From Dehalococcoidales bacterium (lineage in GTDB: Bacteria; Chloroflexota; Dehalococcoidia; Dehalococcoidales; UBA3254): DNA of 11,494 nt. Both the position numbers and the translations under genes were made by a program. The stretch covers positions 1 through 11,494 of the forward strand of contig JAFGOB010000182.1 in assembly GCA_016926695.1 (NCBI GenBank). Reading direction: 5' to 3'. Within the stretch, counting starts at the first letter, position 1, and each line of letters opens with the position of its first letter. This document shows, piece after piece, positions 1-6,745 of this stretch. The notes under the pieces were generated by a model. That model saw nothing but the letters and a program-made list of their open reading frames with translations, made no database searches and had not been told where the DNA came from.

Positions 1-446
1 AAGGTTCTGTTGTAGCCTTACAAAGCTTTGTAACGGTCTTAGTAAAGTGTGCCTTTTTTTAGCTTATGCAGCTAGTTTTTCAAGCTATTTTCTCCTCTAC
101 TCCGCCCTTCAGGTATTAATTCCTTTACGGGACATCTCACCCCGGGACCTGAGCCGGGTATCAGTCAGAAATCCATAGCATGCCGTATTCTTCAATTATT
201 TTGAACATACCTGATGATAAAATCAAGTAAGTCCCAGTAAGCAGCATGGGCTGTATGGGGGAGAGTTTACCTGAAGCGTTATATTTTGAAAAACTGTTGA
301 TTATTGCGTATAGTAACTCTATATCAGTACACATAAAGACCGGAGTTGTTTTTGCGGGAGTAAAATATTCACAGAGTTTGAAAACCGGTATTAATGGTAG
401 ATCAGTGGATAGTAATGAATTTAGAAACGGGGAGTGATGGTGTCCT
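1..446. other. Non-coding region upstream of degV
   Basis: No convincing gene is visible. The short open frames here lack ribosome binding sites and resemble no family I know. The stretch contains a perfect 16-bp palindrome at 18-33 (TTACAAAGCTTTGTAA), a T-run at 54-60, and a CCCGG/CCGGG short inverted repeat near 140-158. The last ~160 bases hold the promoter and leader of degV. The first ~250 bases could be the tail of an upstream transcription unit or degraded DNA; I cannot tell which. Confidence 0.5.
286..314 (+). promoter_or_regulatory. Sigma-A-type promoter for degV
   Basis: A -35 box TTGAAA (286-291) and a -10 box TATAGT (309-314) are separated by exactly 17 bp, each matching consensus at 5 of 6 positions. 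Transcription would start near 321, giving a leader of about 126 nt before the degV start at 447. Confidence 0.55.
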
Positions 447-1286
447 ATGACAATCAGGATTGTTACTGACAGCACGGCTGACCTGCCGTCCGATCTGACC
501 AGGGAACTGGATATTACCGTTGTTCCGGAATATTTGCGCTTTGGAAACGAGGTCTACCGTGACCGTGTGGATATCAGTGAAGATGAATTTTACGGCAGGT
601 TGCTGAATGGAGATATTCTTCCCAATACCATGCAGCCTGCGCCAAAGGACTTCGCTGAAGTTTACCGGAAGCTGTCCGGGAAGGCCAGCGGGATTATTTC
701 CATCCACCTTACCGGAAAACTGAGCGGTACGCTGAACTCTGCGGAACAGGGTAAAAATATGGCGGCCGGCAAGTGTCCGATCGAGTTGATAGACTCCGGT
801 CTGGTAACGGCAGGTTTGGGGCTTCTGGTGATAGAGGCCTCAAAAATTGCAGCATCGGGTAAGGATATCAGAGAAGCGGCTGAAAAGATCAGGCAGGTTA
901 TTCCCACCATCCGCCTGCTGGCACTGCTGGATACTCTCAAATACCTGGCGCTGGGCGGACGTATCGGCAAGGTACGGGCATTTCTGGGTTCGTTATTGAA
1001 TGTAAAACCGTTATTGTCCATGAAAGACGGCATTCTCATACCTGTCAGCCAGGTACGCTCACGCGCAAAAGGCATAGACAGACTGCTCGATTTTGTAAAA
1101 AAGTCCGTGAATATTGAAGACTTGTCAATTGTGTACAGTACCGCGCCAGATGATGCATATGCTCTGGCCAGGCGCATCGGTCCTTTTTTTCCTGAAGAGA
1201 AGATCAGGATCGCCAGGCTGGGACCCGCCCTGGGAGTACACGGCGGACCGGGTTTTCTGGCCGTCGTTTACAGGGAAGGGAGATGA
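447..1286 (+). CDS. DegV family fatty-acid-binding protein
   Basis: This 279-residue protein has the full length and motif order of the DegV family, whose members bind a fatty acid in a two-domain fold; FakB proteins of this family present the acyl chain to the kinase FakA. Visible motifs are TDSTAD (7-12), TMQP (61-64, usually TSQP), LSGT (92-95), LKYLALGGRIG (164-174), VKPLL (186-190) and the glycine-rich GPALGVHGGPG (259-269). No signal peptide or membrane segment is seen, so it is cytoplasmic. The start is fixed by an in-frame TGA at 435-437; a GGGGAG at 429-434 lies 12 nt upstream, slightly far. A promoter lies at 286-314. No fakA-like kinase is in the window, so the partner and exact lipid role are unknown. 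The family call is firm; a FakB role is inference. Confidence 0.93.
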   Translation: MTIRIVTDSTADLPSDLTRELDITVVPEYLRFGNEVYRDRVDISEDEFYGRLLNGDILPNTMQPAPKDFAEVYRKLSGKASGIISIHLTGKLSGTLNSAEQGKNMAAGKCPIELIDSGLVTAGLGLLVIEASKIAASGKDIREAAEKIRQVIPTIRLLALLDTLKYLALGGRIGKVRAFLGSLLNVKPLLSMKDGILIPVSQVRSRAKGIDRLLDFVKKSVNIEDLSIVYSTAPDDAYALARRIGPFFPEEKIRIARLGPALGVHGGPGFLAVVYREGR

Positions 1287-1303
1287 TACAGTGTGGATTA
1301 AGA

Positions 1304-1329
1304 CACGGCTCCGGTAATTGAGAGCCGTG
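1304..1329 (+). terminator. GC-rich hairpin after degV
   Basis: A perfect 8-bp inverted repeat, CACGGCTC (1304-1311) and GAGCCGTG (1322-1329), with a 10-nt loop starts 18 nt after the degV stop. No U-tract follows, so it is not a classical intrinsic terminator. It may stabilise the 3' end or assist termination. Confidence 0.35.
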
Positions 1330-1664
1330 ATTCCGGCCTTCGGATAGCCATATGAGGTTACGCCTCATATTCAAGGGTTCAGGGCGGGCGGGTTTCAGTA
1401 TAAGTTGGATTAAACCCGTTCTACAACAGGATGGTAATCTGTCAACTAGCCATGAGATATACACATTTTCCGCCAAGTACATCATCAATTTGAAAAACAG
1501 GACAATTTGGCTCTGTTGATCGGAGGGGCTGGTTTTCTTCTGATTATTCCGATGTCCGTCCAATATTCACCATCGTTGATGTAGAGTCAGGATGAATATA
1601 CCTCCCCTATTCAAAGTTTAACCCGCCATCCTGTTTGACCGGCAAGACCATGGATATTCGGATA

Positions 1665-1673
1665 TGTTATAAT
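1665..1673 (+). promoter_or_regulatory. Extended -10 promoter for methyltransferase cassette
   Basis: The sequence TGTTATAAT is a perfect extended -10 element (TGn-TATAAT). The -35 position has no good match, as is usual for this promoter class. A start near 1680 would give a leader of about 48 nt before the gene at 1728. Confidence 0.5.
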
Positions 1674-1727
1674 TTTTTGAAGATGAGAGTGTCATTTGTA
1701 ATACTGTGTTTGAAATGGCTGATATAA

Positions 1728-2522
1728 ATGCAAACCGATTATCTGCAATTGTGGCGGGAGCTTGTCGATAGCAGCTCGCGGAGTCTTTCCGGTGAGCTTA
1801 TGAAGAGATACAAAAACCACGCTTTGCAAAAAACGGACAGGCCGGACCCCCTTCTGGATTTTGTAGTAAGCTCTCTTGACCCGTCATGTTCCGTACTGGA
1901 TATAGGCGCGGGCAGCGGGCGGTGGACTATTCCGCTGGCCCGGAAAGCCCGAAGCGTAACTGCCGTTGAACCGGCTGACGACATGATAGAGCTGTTACGG
2001 GACAATATCCGCTCCGCCGGCCTGGAAAACGTGCGTATAGTCAAGTCCACCTGGGAGGAGGCCGGGGTCGCTGTACATGATGTCGCTGTTTGTGCCCATG
2101 CCATGTACTCCAGTGCCGACCTGGCTACGTTCGTACGGAAAATGGAAAAATATTCCCGCAGGACCTGCTACTTGTCTATCCGTTTGCCGCCTGTTGACGG
2201 GATCATCGGCGAGCTTTCCAGTGCTATTTACGGACGCTGTCATGACAGCGTTAATGCCGTGATAGCCTTTAATGCTCTTTATTCCATGGGTATTTACTGT
2301 AACGTCATGGTGGAAGACAATATTTTCCCGTGGGCCAATAATTCCCGGGAGGAGGCCTTTTTAAGGGCGAAACGTCATCTCCTTCTCGGTTCTGATGATC
2401 GCTATGACGGGATTATCCGGGATGTGCTTGGCAGGCGTCTGAAGCTGTCCGGTGATCGTTACATATGGCCGGACGGGATGCGTTCGGTGCTGTTATGGTG
2501 GGTGCCTGGCGGCACGTGCTGA
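1728..2522 (+). CDS. Class I SAM-dependent methyltransferase
   Basis: This 264-residue protein has a Rossmann-type S-adenosylmethionine methyltransferase core. Motif I is VLDIGAGSGRW (56-66), followed by VTAVEPADDM (77-86), whose acidic residue should bind the ribose, then NVRIVKSTWEE (101-111) and a motif-IV-like strand DVAVCAHAMYSS (118-129). The C-terminal ~130 residues are not diagnostic and probably form the substrate-specific part. It is predicted cytoplasmic, with no signal peptide. The chosen ATG has no clear Shine-Dalgarno but follows the extended -10 promoter at 1665-1673. The next gene starts within or 35 bp after its end, so it is probably co-transcribed with the VWA and ATPase genes. 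The methyl acceptor is unknown; it could be a small molecule or a component handled by the neighbouring chelatase-like pair. Confidence 0.85.
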   Translation: MQTDYLQLWRELVDSSSRSLSGELMKRYKNHALQKTDRPDPLLDFVVSSLDPSCSVLDIGAGSGRWTIPLARKARSVTAVEPADDMIELLRDNIRSAGLENVRIVKSTWEEAGVAVHDVAVCAHAMYSSADLATFVRKMEKYSRRTCYLSIRLPPVDGIIGELSSAIYGRCHDSVNAVIAFNALYSMGIYCNVMVEDNIFPWANNSREEAFLRAKRHLLLGSDDRYDGIIRDVLGRRLKLSGDRYIWPDGMRSVLLWWVPGGTC

Positions 2523-2544
2523 ATTCCCGGGCTGGGGGTGTTGC

Positions 2545-2560
2545 AAAGGACGGTGTTTTG
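2545..2560 (+). promoter_or_regulatory. Ribosome binding site and TTG start candidate for VWA gene
   Basis: AAAGGA (2545-2550) precedes an in-frame TTG (2558-2560) by 7 nt. The longer ATG options at 2465 and 2495 have no purine-rich site upstream and would overlap the methyltransferase gene. I therefore prefer the TTG, which starts the protein at IGIDLTDIK. N-terminal peptide evidence would decide. Confidence 0.45.
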
Positions 2561-5374
2561 ATAGGAATAGATCTGACTGACATAAAGCGGACGGTAGAAG
2601 GAGGCGGGGATTGTTCGGTCTTCACCGGGCTTTATTTACAGGAATTAGGCGATCCTCCAGTTATGGGCGGTCTGCCGGTGGACCAGCCAGTTTCCCTGCC
2701 GGACCCGATGACTTTCGTGAGCTATTACGATCCTATGCTGGCTGCCGCTTTTTCTGAAGGCGGCGGTGATATTTCCGCGGATATGTTTTCGGCGGATAAC
2801 GGGATTGTGATGGCAGCCGTGCCTCCCATGGGTCTGAACACCGGCGCGTATCTGGAAAAACTCCTGGAAGAAACAAAGCCGGATATCGTGGCCGTTGATG
2901 AGAGGCCCTTTAATCTGAGTGCCGCGATGCGTTACGTTTTCAGCCTCTCCTGCGCGGCCGGTTTACCGGCACAGGCTGAAATAACCTACGTTCAGAACGG
3001 ACAAAATTACGATACAAGGAATTTTATAGCGGGCAGTATGCTTGAAACCGCCCTGCTCTCATGCTGGCAGGCTGGAATTCCGCTTTTTCCCCTGGGCCCG
3101 TCCGGGAAACCCATGCAGCCGGAAATCTATTCGCAGCACGGCTTTCTTTATGACGGCTATTTCTGGGCACGCTGGCAGTCCGGTCTCTCCAAAGCCAATC
3201 TGGAGCTCGATTCAAACCTAGGCCGCGGTCACAGCCCGGGCTGTCAGGAGGACCCGGCAAAAGGGATCGGCCGCAGGATGATGGAAGGTATCGGAGATGA
3301 ACTGGACCGCTCGCTCAGGGAAAGCCTGAGGTCCGAGTCCCGCTATATCGCCAGCCGCATCAGGGATATTTCCGTGTATAATCGTCAGCGCGGTAAAAAG
3401 GCCCGGATACTGGCCCTGGTTGATATTTCGCATTATGCTGACCTGGAGCAATATGTTCCATTGCTGTTTACTGAAAAGTCCAGGGATATCTATCTCTCTC
3501 CTGATCGTGACGTTCAGGCCGGGAAGATGCTGATTACCGGGAGAAAACGCGGTACCCTGTCTAAAGACCTGGCAGCGCTTGTTCCCCCGGATTCGCCAGC
3601 CCGGAGGCTGTTTCGCCGGCGGTTGTCCGCTTATATTCAAAACATTGACCGGGAGGTCCTGGATGAAGCGACGGTATACCGCATGATTGCTGAGATCGGC
3701 TGGCGTCTGCGTTATCATCCTGACGTTGCCGCTGGGGTCAGTGTGCGGGGAACAATAGCCTTCGAAGAGGTATTAAGAAGTTTTGCTCAACTGGGCTATT
3801 CTTTGTCCAGACAGGCCCTTTTCAAGGCGGCCATGATTACCTTACCTCCCCGGCTGATCTTGAAGCTGAAGGGAGATGCGGATTCGCTGATTGCCGATAT
3901 TGTCAAAGAGGTTATCTATAGTTTCCGCTACTCAGCCGCCGGTTCTTATCCCGATTCATCCGTCCTTCAGGACCGCTGGTCTGCCGATACCATACTGGAA
4001 AGCCTGGAGAAGCTAGGGCCTCTGCCAGCGGGACAAAAGGAAGACGTCGATCGGAACGGGCCTCCGGCAGTTTTGAGCGAAGCCGAAAAAAAACTTACCA
4101 ACCTGGAATACCTGGAATCAATAGATTTCATTAAAAAAGACCGGCAGGGCAAGTATTCCATGACCCAAAAAGCCCTGAAACATATGCTGAGCGAGCTGGA
4201 AAGAAAGTTCAGCGCCGGAGAAATATCGAGGCAGGAGTACGATGCGCAGAAAGCCAGGTTTACAACCCTGCTGGAAAATCTGACCGGCGCCCGGCATATG
4301 AGCGGCATGACTGAAAAGGAACGGGCTAACACCATTATGGAAATGCTGGATGCCCAGGATAGAGGGTGGAACAGCGGGGTGAATTTCAATCTTATGCATC
4401 TTTATTACCACGTCAAACAGACCGGTGAAACGGCTGATCTGAGCCCGCACAAGCGTGACTATTATGCTCTCGGCAGGCTCATCGATGATTTCGCCAACCA
4501 GCAGATGCTGAAGAAATCCGGCGCCGATAAAGAGTCGCATTATGTTTTGACAGGGTTGGCCCTGGATATGCTTTTCAAATATCTTATCAAAGGAAAAAAC
4601 AGCCGCAGCGGGCTTCAGGGCTTGAAAGGAGAGGGGAAGGAGCCGGGAGGTCAGCGCAAACAGGAGACCCGTCGCTATAGCTCAGGGGATGTTTTCCGGG
4701 ATATTTCAGTCCGTCATACGCTCAGAACACTGGCGAAACAGAAAAAGGCGTTATGTGATATCCAGAGACGGGACTTGAGGGTATATTTGAAACAGCCTCA
4801 CCGGCCGCAGTCGGATATCGTCATCTGTATAGATACCAGCGGATCGATGGGTTTTCACCATGAGCTGATCTATGCCCGCCTGGTAGCTGCCGGAATAGTC
4901 CAGGCCGCTATAAAAAACCGTGACAGGGTGGGACTGGTGGCATTTAATGATTACGGCCAAATCGCGGTGCCGCTTACGGAAAGAAACGCTGATTATTTGA
5001 CCGATTACATCGCGGGGCTCAGTATCCGGGGAAATACCAACATAGGAGACGGACTGAAATGCGCTTCCGGAATCCTGTTTCGCAGCCGTAACAGCAATCA
5101 GAAGTATATCATTCTGGTTACTGACGGTCAGCCCACCGCGGTTTCTGAAAAAGCCTTTTCGCGGCTCAAGACGCTGAAGGACAGGGACCTGAGTAAGGAG
5201 TCAGCCTTGATTGAAGCCAGGCAGGCGGCATCCAGGGGAGCGGTTATTTCGGTTATTCATATTGCCGGACAGAAGCAAGATGTAAATAGCTTCATTAATG
5301 ATATTGCCAGGATAGGAAGAGGAGCGGTACGCCGTTTGAGCAGCGCCGAAGATTTAAGGGTGGTTTTGCATTAG
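2558..5374 (+). CDS. VWA domain (chelatase D / CoxE-like) protein with unassigned N-terminal region
   Basis: About 938 residues from the TTG (969 if started at ATG 2465; positions here use that longer count). The C-terminal ~190 residues are a VWA domain with an intact metal-ion-dependent adhesion site: DTSGSMG at 790-796, T858 in RGNTN, and D887 in VTDGQPT. Upstream, roughly 500-760 is charged and helical, with two winged-helix-like segments (near KKDRQGKYSMTQKALKHM and YVLTGLALDMLFKYL), as in VWA partners of MoxR ATPases. The N-terminal ~300 residues are not recognised with certainty; KPDIVAVDERP (138-148) and GSMLETALLSCWQAGIP (190-206) vaguely recall TraB/ChaN-like or DUF5682 proteins found with MoxR/VWA genes. 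No signal peptide or transmembrane helix is evident. The AAA+ gene follows after 57 nt, so the two should form a chaperone or metal-insertion complex. No CobN/ChlH-type large chelatase subunit is in the window. Confidence 0.82.
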   Translation: MIGIDLTDIKRTVEGGGDCSVFTGLYLQELGDPPVMGGLPVDQPVSLPDPMTFVSYYDPMLAAAFSEGGGDISADMFSADNGIVMAAVPPMGLNTGAYLEKLLEETKPDIVAVDERPFNLSAAMRYVFSLSCAAGLPAQAEITYVQNGQNYDTRNFIAGSMLETALLSCWQAGIPLFPLGPSGKPMQPEIYSQHGFLYDGYFWARWQSGLSKANLELDSNLGRGHSPGCQEDPAKGIGRRMMEGIGDELDRSLRESLRSESRYIASRIRDISVYNRQRGKKARILALVDISHYADLEQYVPLLFTEKSRDIYLSPDRDVQAGKMLITGRKRGTLSKDLAALVPPDSPARRLFRRRLSAYIQNIDREVLDEATVYRMIAEIGWRLRYHPDVAAGVSVRGTIAFEEVLRSFAQLGYSLSRQALFKAAMITLPPRLILKLKGDADSLIADIVKEVIYSFRYSAAGSYPDSSVLQDRWSADTILESLEKLGPLPAGQKEDVDRNGPPAVLSEAEKKLTNLEYLESIDFIKKDRQGKYSMTQKALKHMLSELERKFSAGEISRQEYDAQKARFTTLLENLTGARHMSGMTEKERANTIMEMLDAQDRGWNSGVNFNLMHLYYHVKQTGETADLSPHKRDYYALGRLIDDFANQQMLKKSGADKESHYVLTGLALDMLFKYLIKGKNSRSGLQGLKGEGKEPGGQRKQETRRYSSGDVFRDISVRHTLRTLAKQKKALCDIQRRDLRVYLKQPHRPQSDIVICIDTSGSMGFHHELIYARLVAAGIVQAAIKNRDRVGLVAFNDYGQIAVPLTERNADYLTDYIAGLSIRGNTNIGDGLKCASGILFRSRNSNQKYIILVTDGQPTAVSEKAFSRLKTLKDRDLSKESALIEARQAASRGAVISVIHIAGQKQDVNSFINDIARIGRGAVRRLSSAEDLRVVLH

Positions 5375-5431
5375 AGATTTTAAAATATTTTTATGCTGTA
5401 TAATTAGTTTATTTTACCGGGAGGGAAGGGC

Positions 5432-6460
5432 ATGGAGCTAAGAGAGGAATTACGCCGGTCAATACTGGCTATGTTGCGGCAAAAAAAGGATCCCATCGAG
5501 GGATTCTTTGCCGGCGAAGAAATAAAAGAAGCTATTCTGGCCGTAACAATATCCGGGCATCATCTTTTGCTGGAAGGTCCTCCCGGAACGGGCAAGACCA
5601 CTTTAGCCCGGATTCTGGCCAGCCGGCTTGAGTCTATGCAGGTGGCAGCCGATTGCAGGTACAACTGTGATCCCGCTTATCCGTCTCCGCGCTGTCCTGA
5701 TTGTCTGAGCCGTAAGGGCAGCCCGGTGGGAGTGACGGTACCCGGCAATGAGCGTTTCATTCGCGTTCAGGGTTCTCCCGAGCTTATGCCCGAGGATATG
5801 CTTGGAGACATAGACCCGGTTGTAGCCATGCAGTGCGGCATTCATGATCCCAGGGCTTTCACTCCGGGACGTATACAGAGGGCCCACCGCAAAATACTCT
5901 TCATCGATGAGCTGAACAGGATACCCGAGAGAACGCAAAATACCCTTATCCAGGTGCTGGAGGAGAGAAAGACTACACTGGCAGGGTTTGACATCGATAT
6001 TCCGGTCGATACCCTGGTTATCGCCACGCAAAATCCGCAGGAGTTTGCCGGGGTGGACCGCATTTCAGAAACACTGGGAGACCGTTTTGAACGCATCCAT
6101 ATAGGCTATCCCTCGCCTGAGCAGGAGGTATTGATCCTGAAGCGCTATGCCCGCCGCTATGGTGGGGTCGGTATAGCCGAGGAACTGTATCCGGAGATTG
6201 TCAGGATATCTCAGTCCACACGTTCATCGGAAGATATCTCACGTCCTGCCAGCGTCAGGGCCAGCATTTCCACCTTCGAACAGGCCCAGGCGATCGCGCA
6301 GTTGCAGGGCAGGGACCAGGTGAACAGGGAAGATATCGAGAAGGCTGCCGTGATCAGCCTCCAGGGCCGTATTGAGCTGTCTCCCAACAGCCAGTACTAC
6401 GATAGTCCCCGGGACCTGTTCCGCTGTATGATTCAGAATGATCCCGGCCCAACGGACTGA
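5432..6460 (+). CDS. MoxR / magnesium-chelatase-like AAA+ ATPase
   Basis: This 342-residue AAA+ ATPase has Walker A GPPGTGKT (49-56), Walker B ILFIDE (155-160), sensor 1 ATQNP (198-202), a candidate arginine finger in GDRFER (216-221) and a sensor-2-like arginine in RPASVRAS (271-278). The length matches MoxR and chelatase I subunits. Between Walker A and B sits a four-cysteine cluster, C75-x3-C79-x8-C88-x2-C91, which looks like a zinc-binding insert. The ATG is preceded by GGAGG at 5420-5424 with 7-nt spacing. A TATAAT at 5399-5404 in the 57-bp gap may be a -10 box, but no convincing -35 accompanies it, so read-through from the VWA gene is likely. The pair probably remodels a target protein or inserts a metal; the target is unknown. 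Confidence 0.92.
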   Translation: MELREELRRSILAMLRQKKDPIEGFFAGEEIKEAILAVTISGHHLLLEGPPGTGKTTLARILASRLESMQVAADCRYNCDPAYPSPRCPDCLSRKGSPVGVTVPGNERFIRVQGSPELMPEDMLGDIDPVVAMQCGIHDPRAFTPGRIQRAHRKILFIDELNRIPERTQNTLIQVLEERKTTLAGFDIDIPVDTLVIATQNPQEFAGVDRISETLGDRFERIHIGYPSPEQEVLILKRYARRYGGVGIAEELYPEIVRISQSTRSSEDISRPASVRASISTFEQAQAIAQLQGRDQVNREDIEKAAVISLQGRIELSPNSQYYDSPRDLFRCMIQNDPGPTD

Positions 6461-6475
6461 TGATCAGGCTTGTAC

Positions 6476-6504
6476 AACCGTTAACGGTTCTCTATCATTT
6501 TTTT
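6476..6504 (+). terminator. Possible intrinsic terminator after the ATPase gene
   Basis: A 14-bp perfect palindrome AACCGTTAACGGTT (6476-6489) can form a short hairpin. Eight nucleotides later comes a run of seven Ts (6498-6504). The stem is only 5 bp with a 4-nt loop and the U-tract is offset, so termination would be weak at best. It lies 16 nt after the ATPase stop, the right place to separate that cassette from the copper operon. Confidence 0.35.
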
Positions 6505-6608
6505 CTCCATAACGGGAGGTCTTGCTGCCCATAGTTTACCCCTTTGCGACAAAAGGTCTCGTTCCTTTCCCAGTCCCTTCTTCATCGATGGGAGGTCATT
6601 CTCTTTCA

Positions 6609-6639
6609 CCTCCCTTCTCCCTCGACGGGAGAAGGGAGG
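6609..6639. repeat. REP-like perfect hairpin element
   Basis: A perfect 13-bp inverted repeat, arms 6609-6621 and 6627-6639, encloses a 5-nt loop and is followed by ATGAGGGTG. Palindromes built on CCCTTCTCCC/GGGAGAAGGG and followed by TGAGGGTG resemble dispersed intergenic repeats I recall from several bacterial genomes. There is no U-tract. A second copy is not visible in this window, so dispersal is unproven. Confidence 0.5.
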
Positions 6640-6676
6640 GATGAGGGTGTAAGAATCAATGGAGTGGATACATGTA

Positions 6677-6706
6677 TTGACATAATCACTGAGACCGTTG
6701 TATGCT
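6677..6706 (+). promoter_or_regulatory. copA-csoR promoter
   Basis: A perfect -35 TTGACA (6677-6682) is followed after 18 bp by TATGCT (6701-6706), a 4-of-6 match to the -10 consensus. Transcription should start near 6713, at the edge of the G/C-tract palindrome at 6715-6728, a natural arrangement for CsoR repression. Confidence 0.65.
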
Positions 6707-6714
6707 GTAAGTGG

Positions 6715-6728
6715 ACCCCACCGGGGGT
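6715..6728. promoter_or_regulatory. Putative CsoR operator
   Basis: ACCCC (6715-6719) and GGGGT (6724-6728) form a palindrome around a 4-bp centre, within a longer C-tract/G-tract run that continues to 6736. CsoR repressors are known to bind such GC-tract pseudo-palindromes. It overlaps the predicted transcription start of copA, and a CsoR gene lies in the same operon. Confidence 0.6.
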
Positions 6729-6745
6729 AGGGTGGGAGGTAAGAG

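Larger units (their letters stand above)
1287..1727. other. Hairpin-rich non-coding region
   Basis: No gene is recognised in these 441 bp. Besides the hairpin at 1304-1329 there is a second perfect 8-bp stem, ATATGAGG (1350-1357) and CCTCATAT (1363-1370), with a TTACG loop. There is also a 10-bp inverted repeat AACAGGATGG (1425-1434) and CCATCCTGTT (1626-1635) enclosing about 211 bp. The minus-strand open frame across 1204-1563 overlaps degV, has no ribosome binding site and matches nothing I know. The stretch may hold remnants of a mobile or repeat element. Confidence 0.45.

Noticed and set aside
1..60. Insertion-sequence end with CTGTTGTAG matching the inverted CTACAACAG at 1421-1429
   Set aside because: A 9-bp match over this distance is expected by chance, and no transposase lies between the sites.
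246..437. 63-codon + strand ORF upstream of degV
   Set aside because: No ribosome binding site and no recognisable sequence; the degV promoter at 286-314 lies inside it.
1204..1563. Minus-strand 119-codon ORF as a transposase remnant
   Set aside because: It overlaps the conserved end of degV and shows no catalytic motif or family resemblance.
2465..2557. ATG start at 2465 for the VWA protein
   Set aside because: It has no ribosome binding site, overlaps the methyltransferase gene by 58 bp, and the added residues show no domain-like pattern; it is not excluded but is less likely than TTG at 2558.
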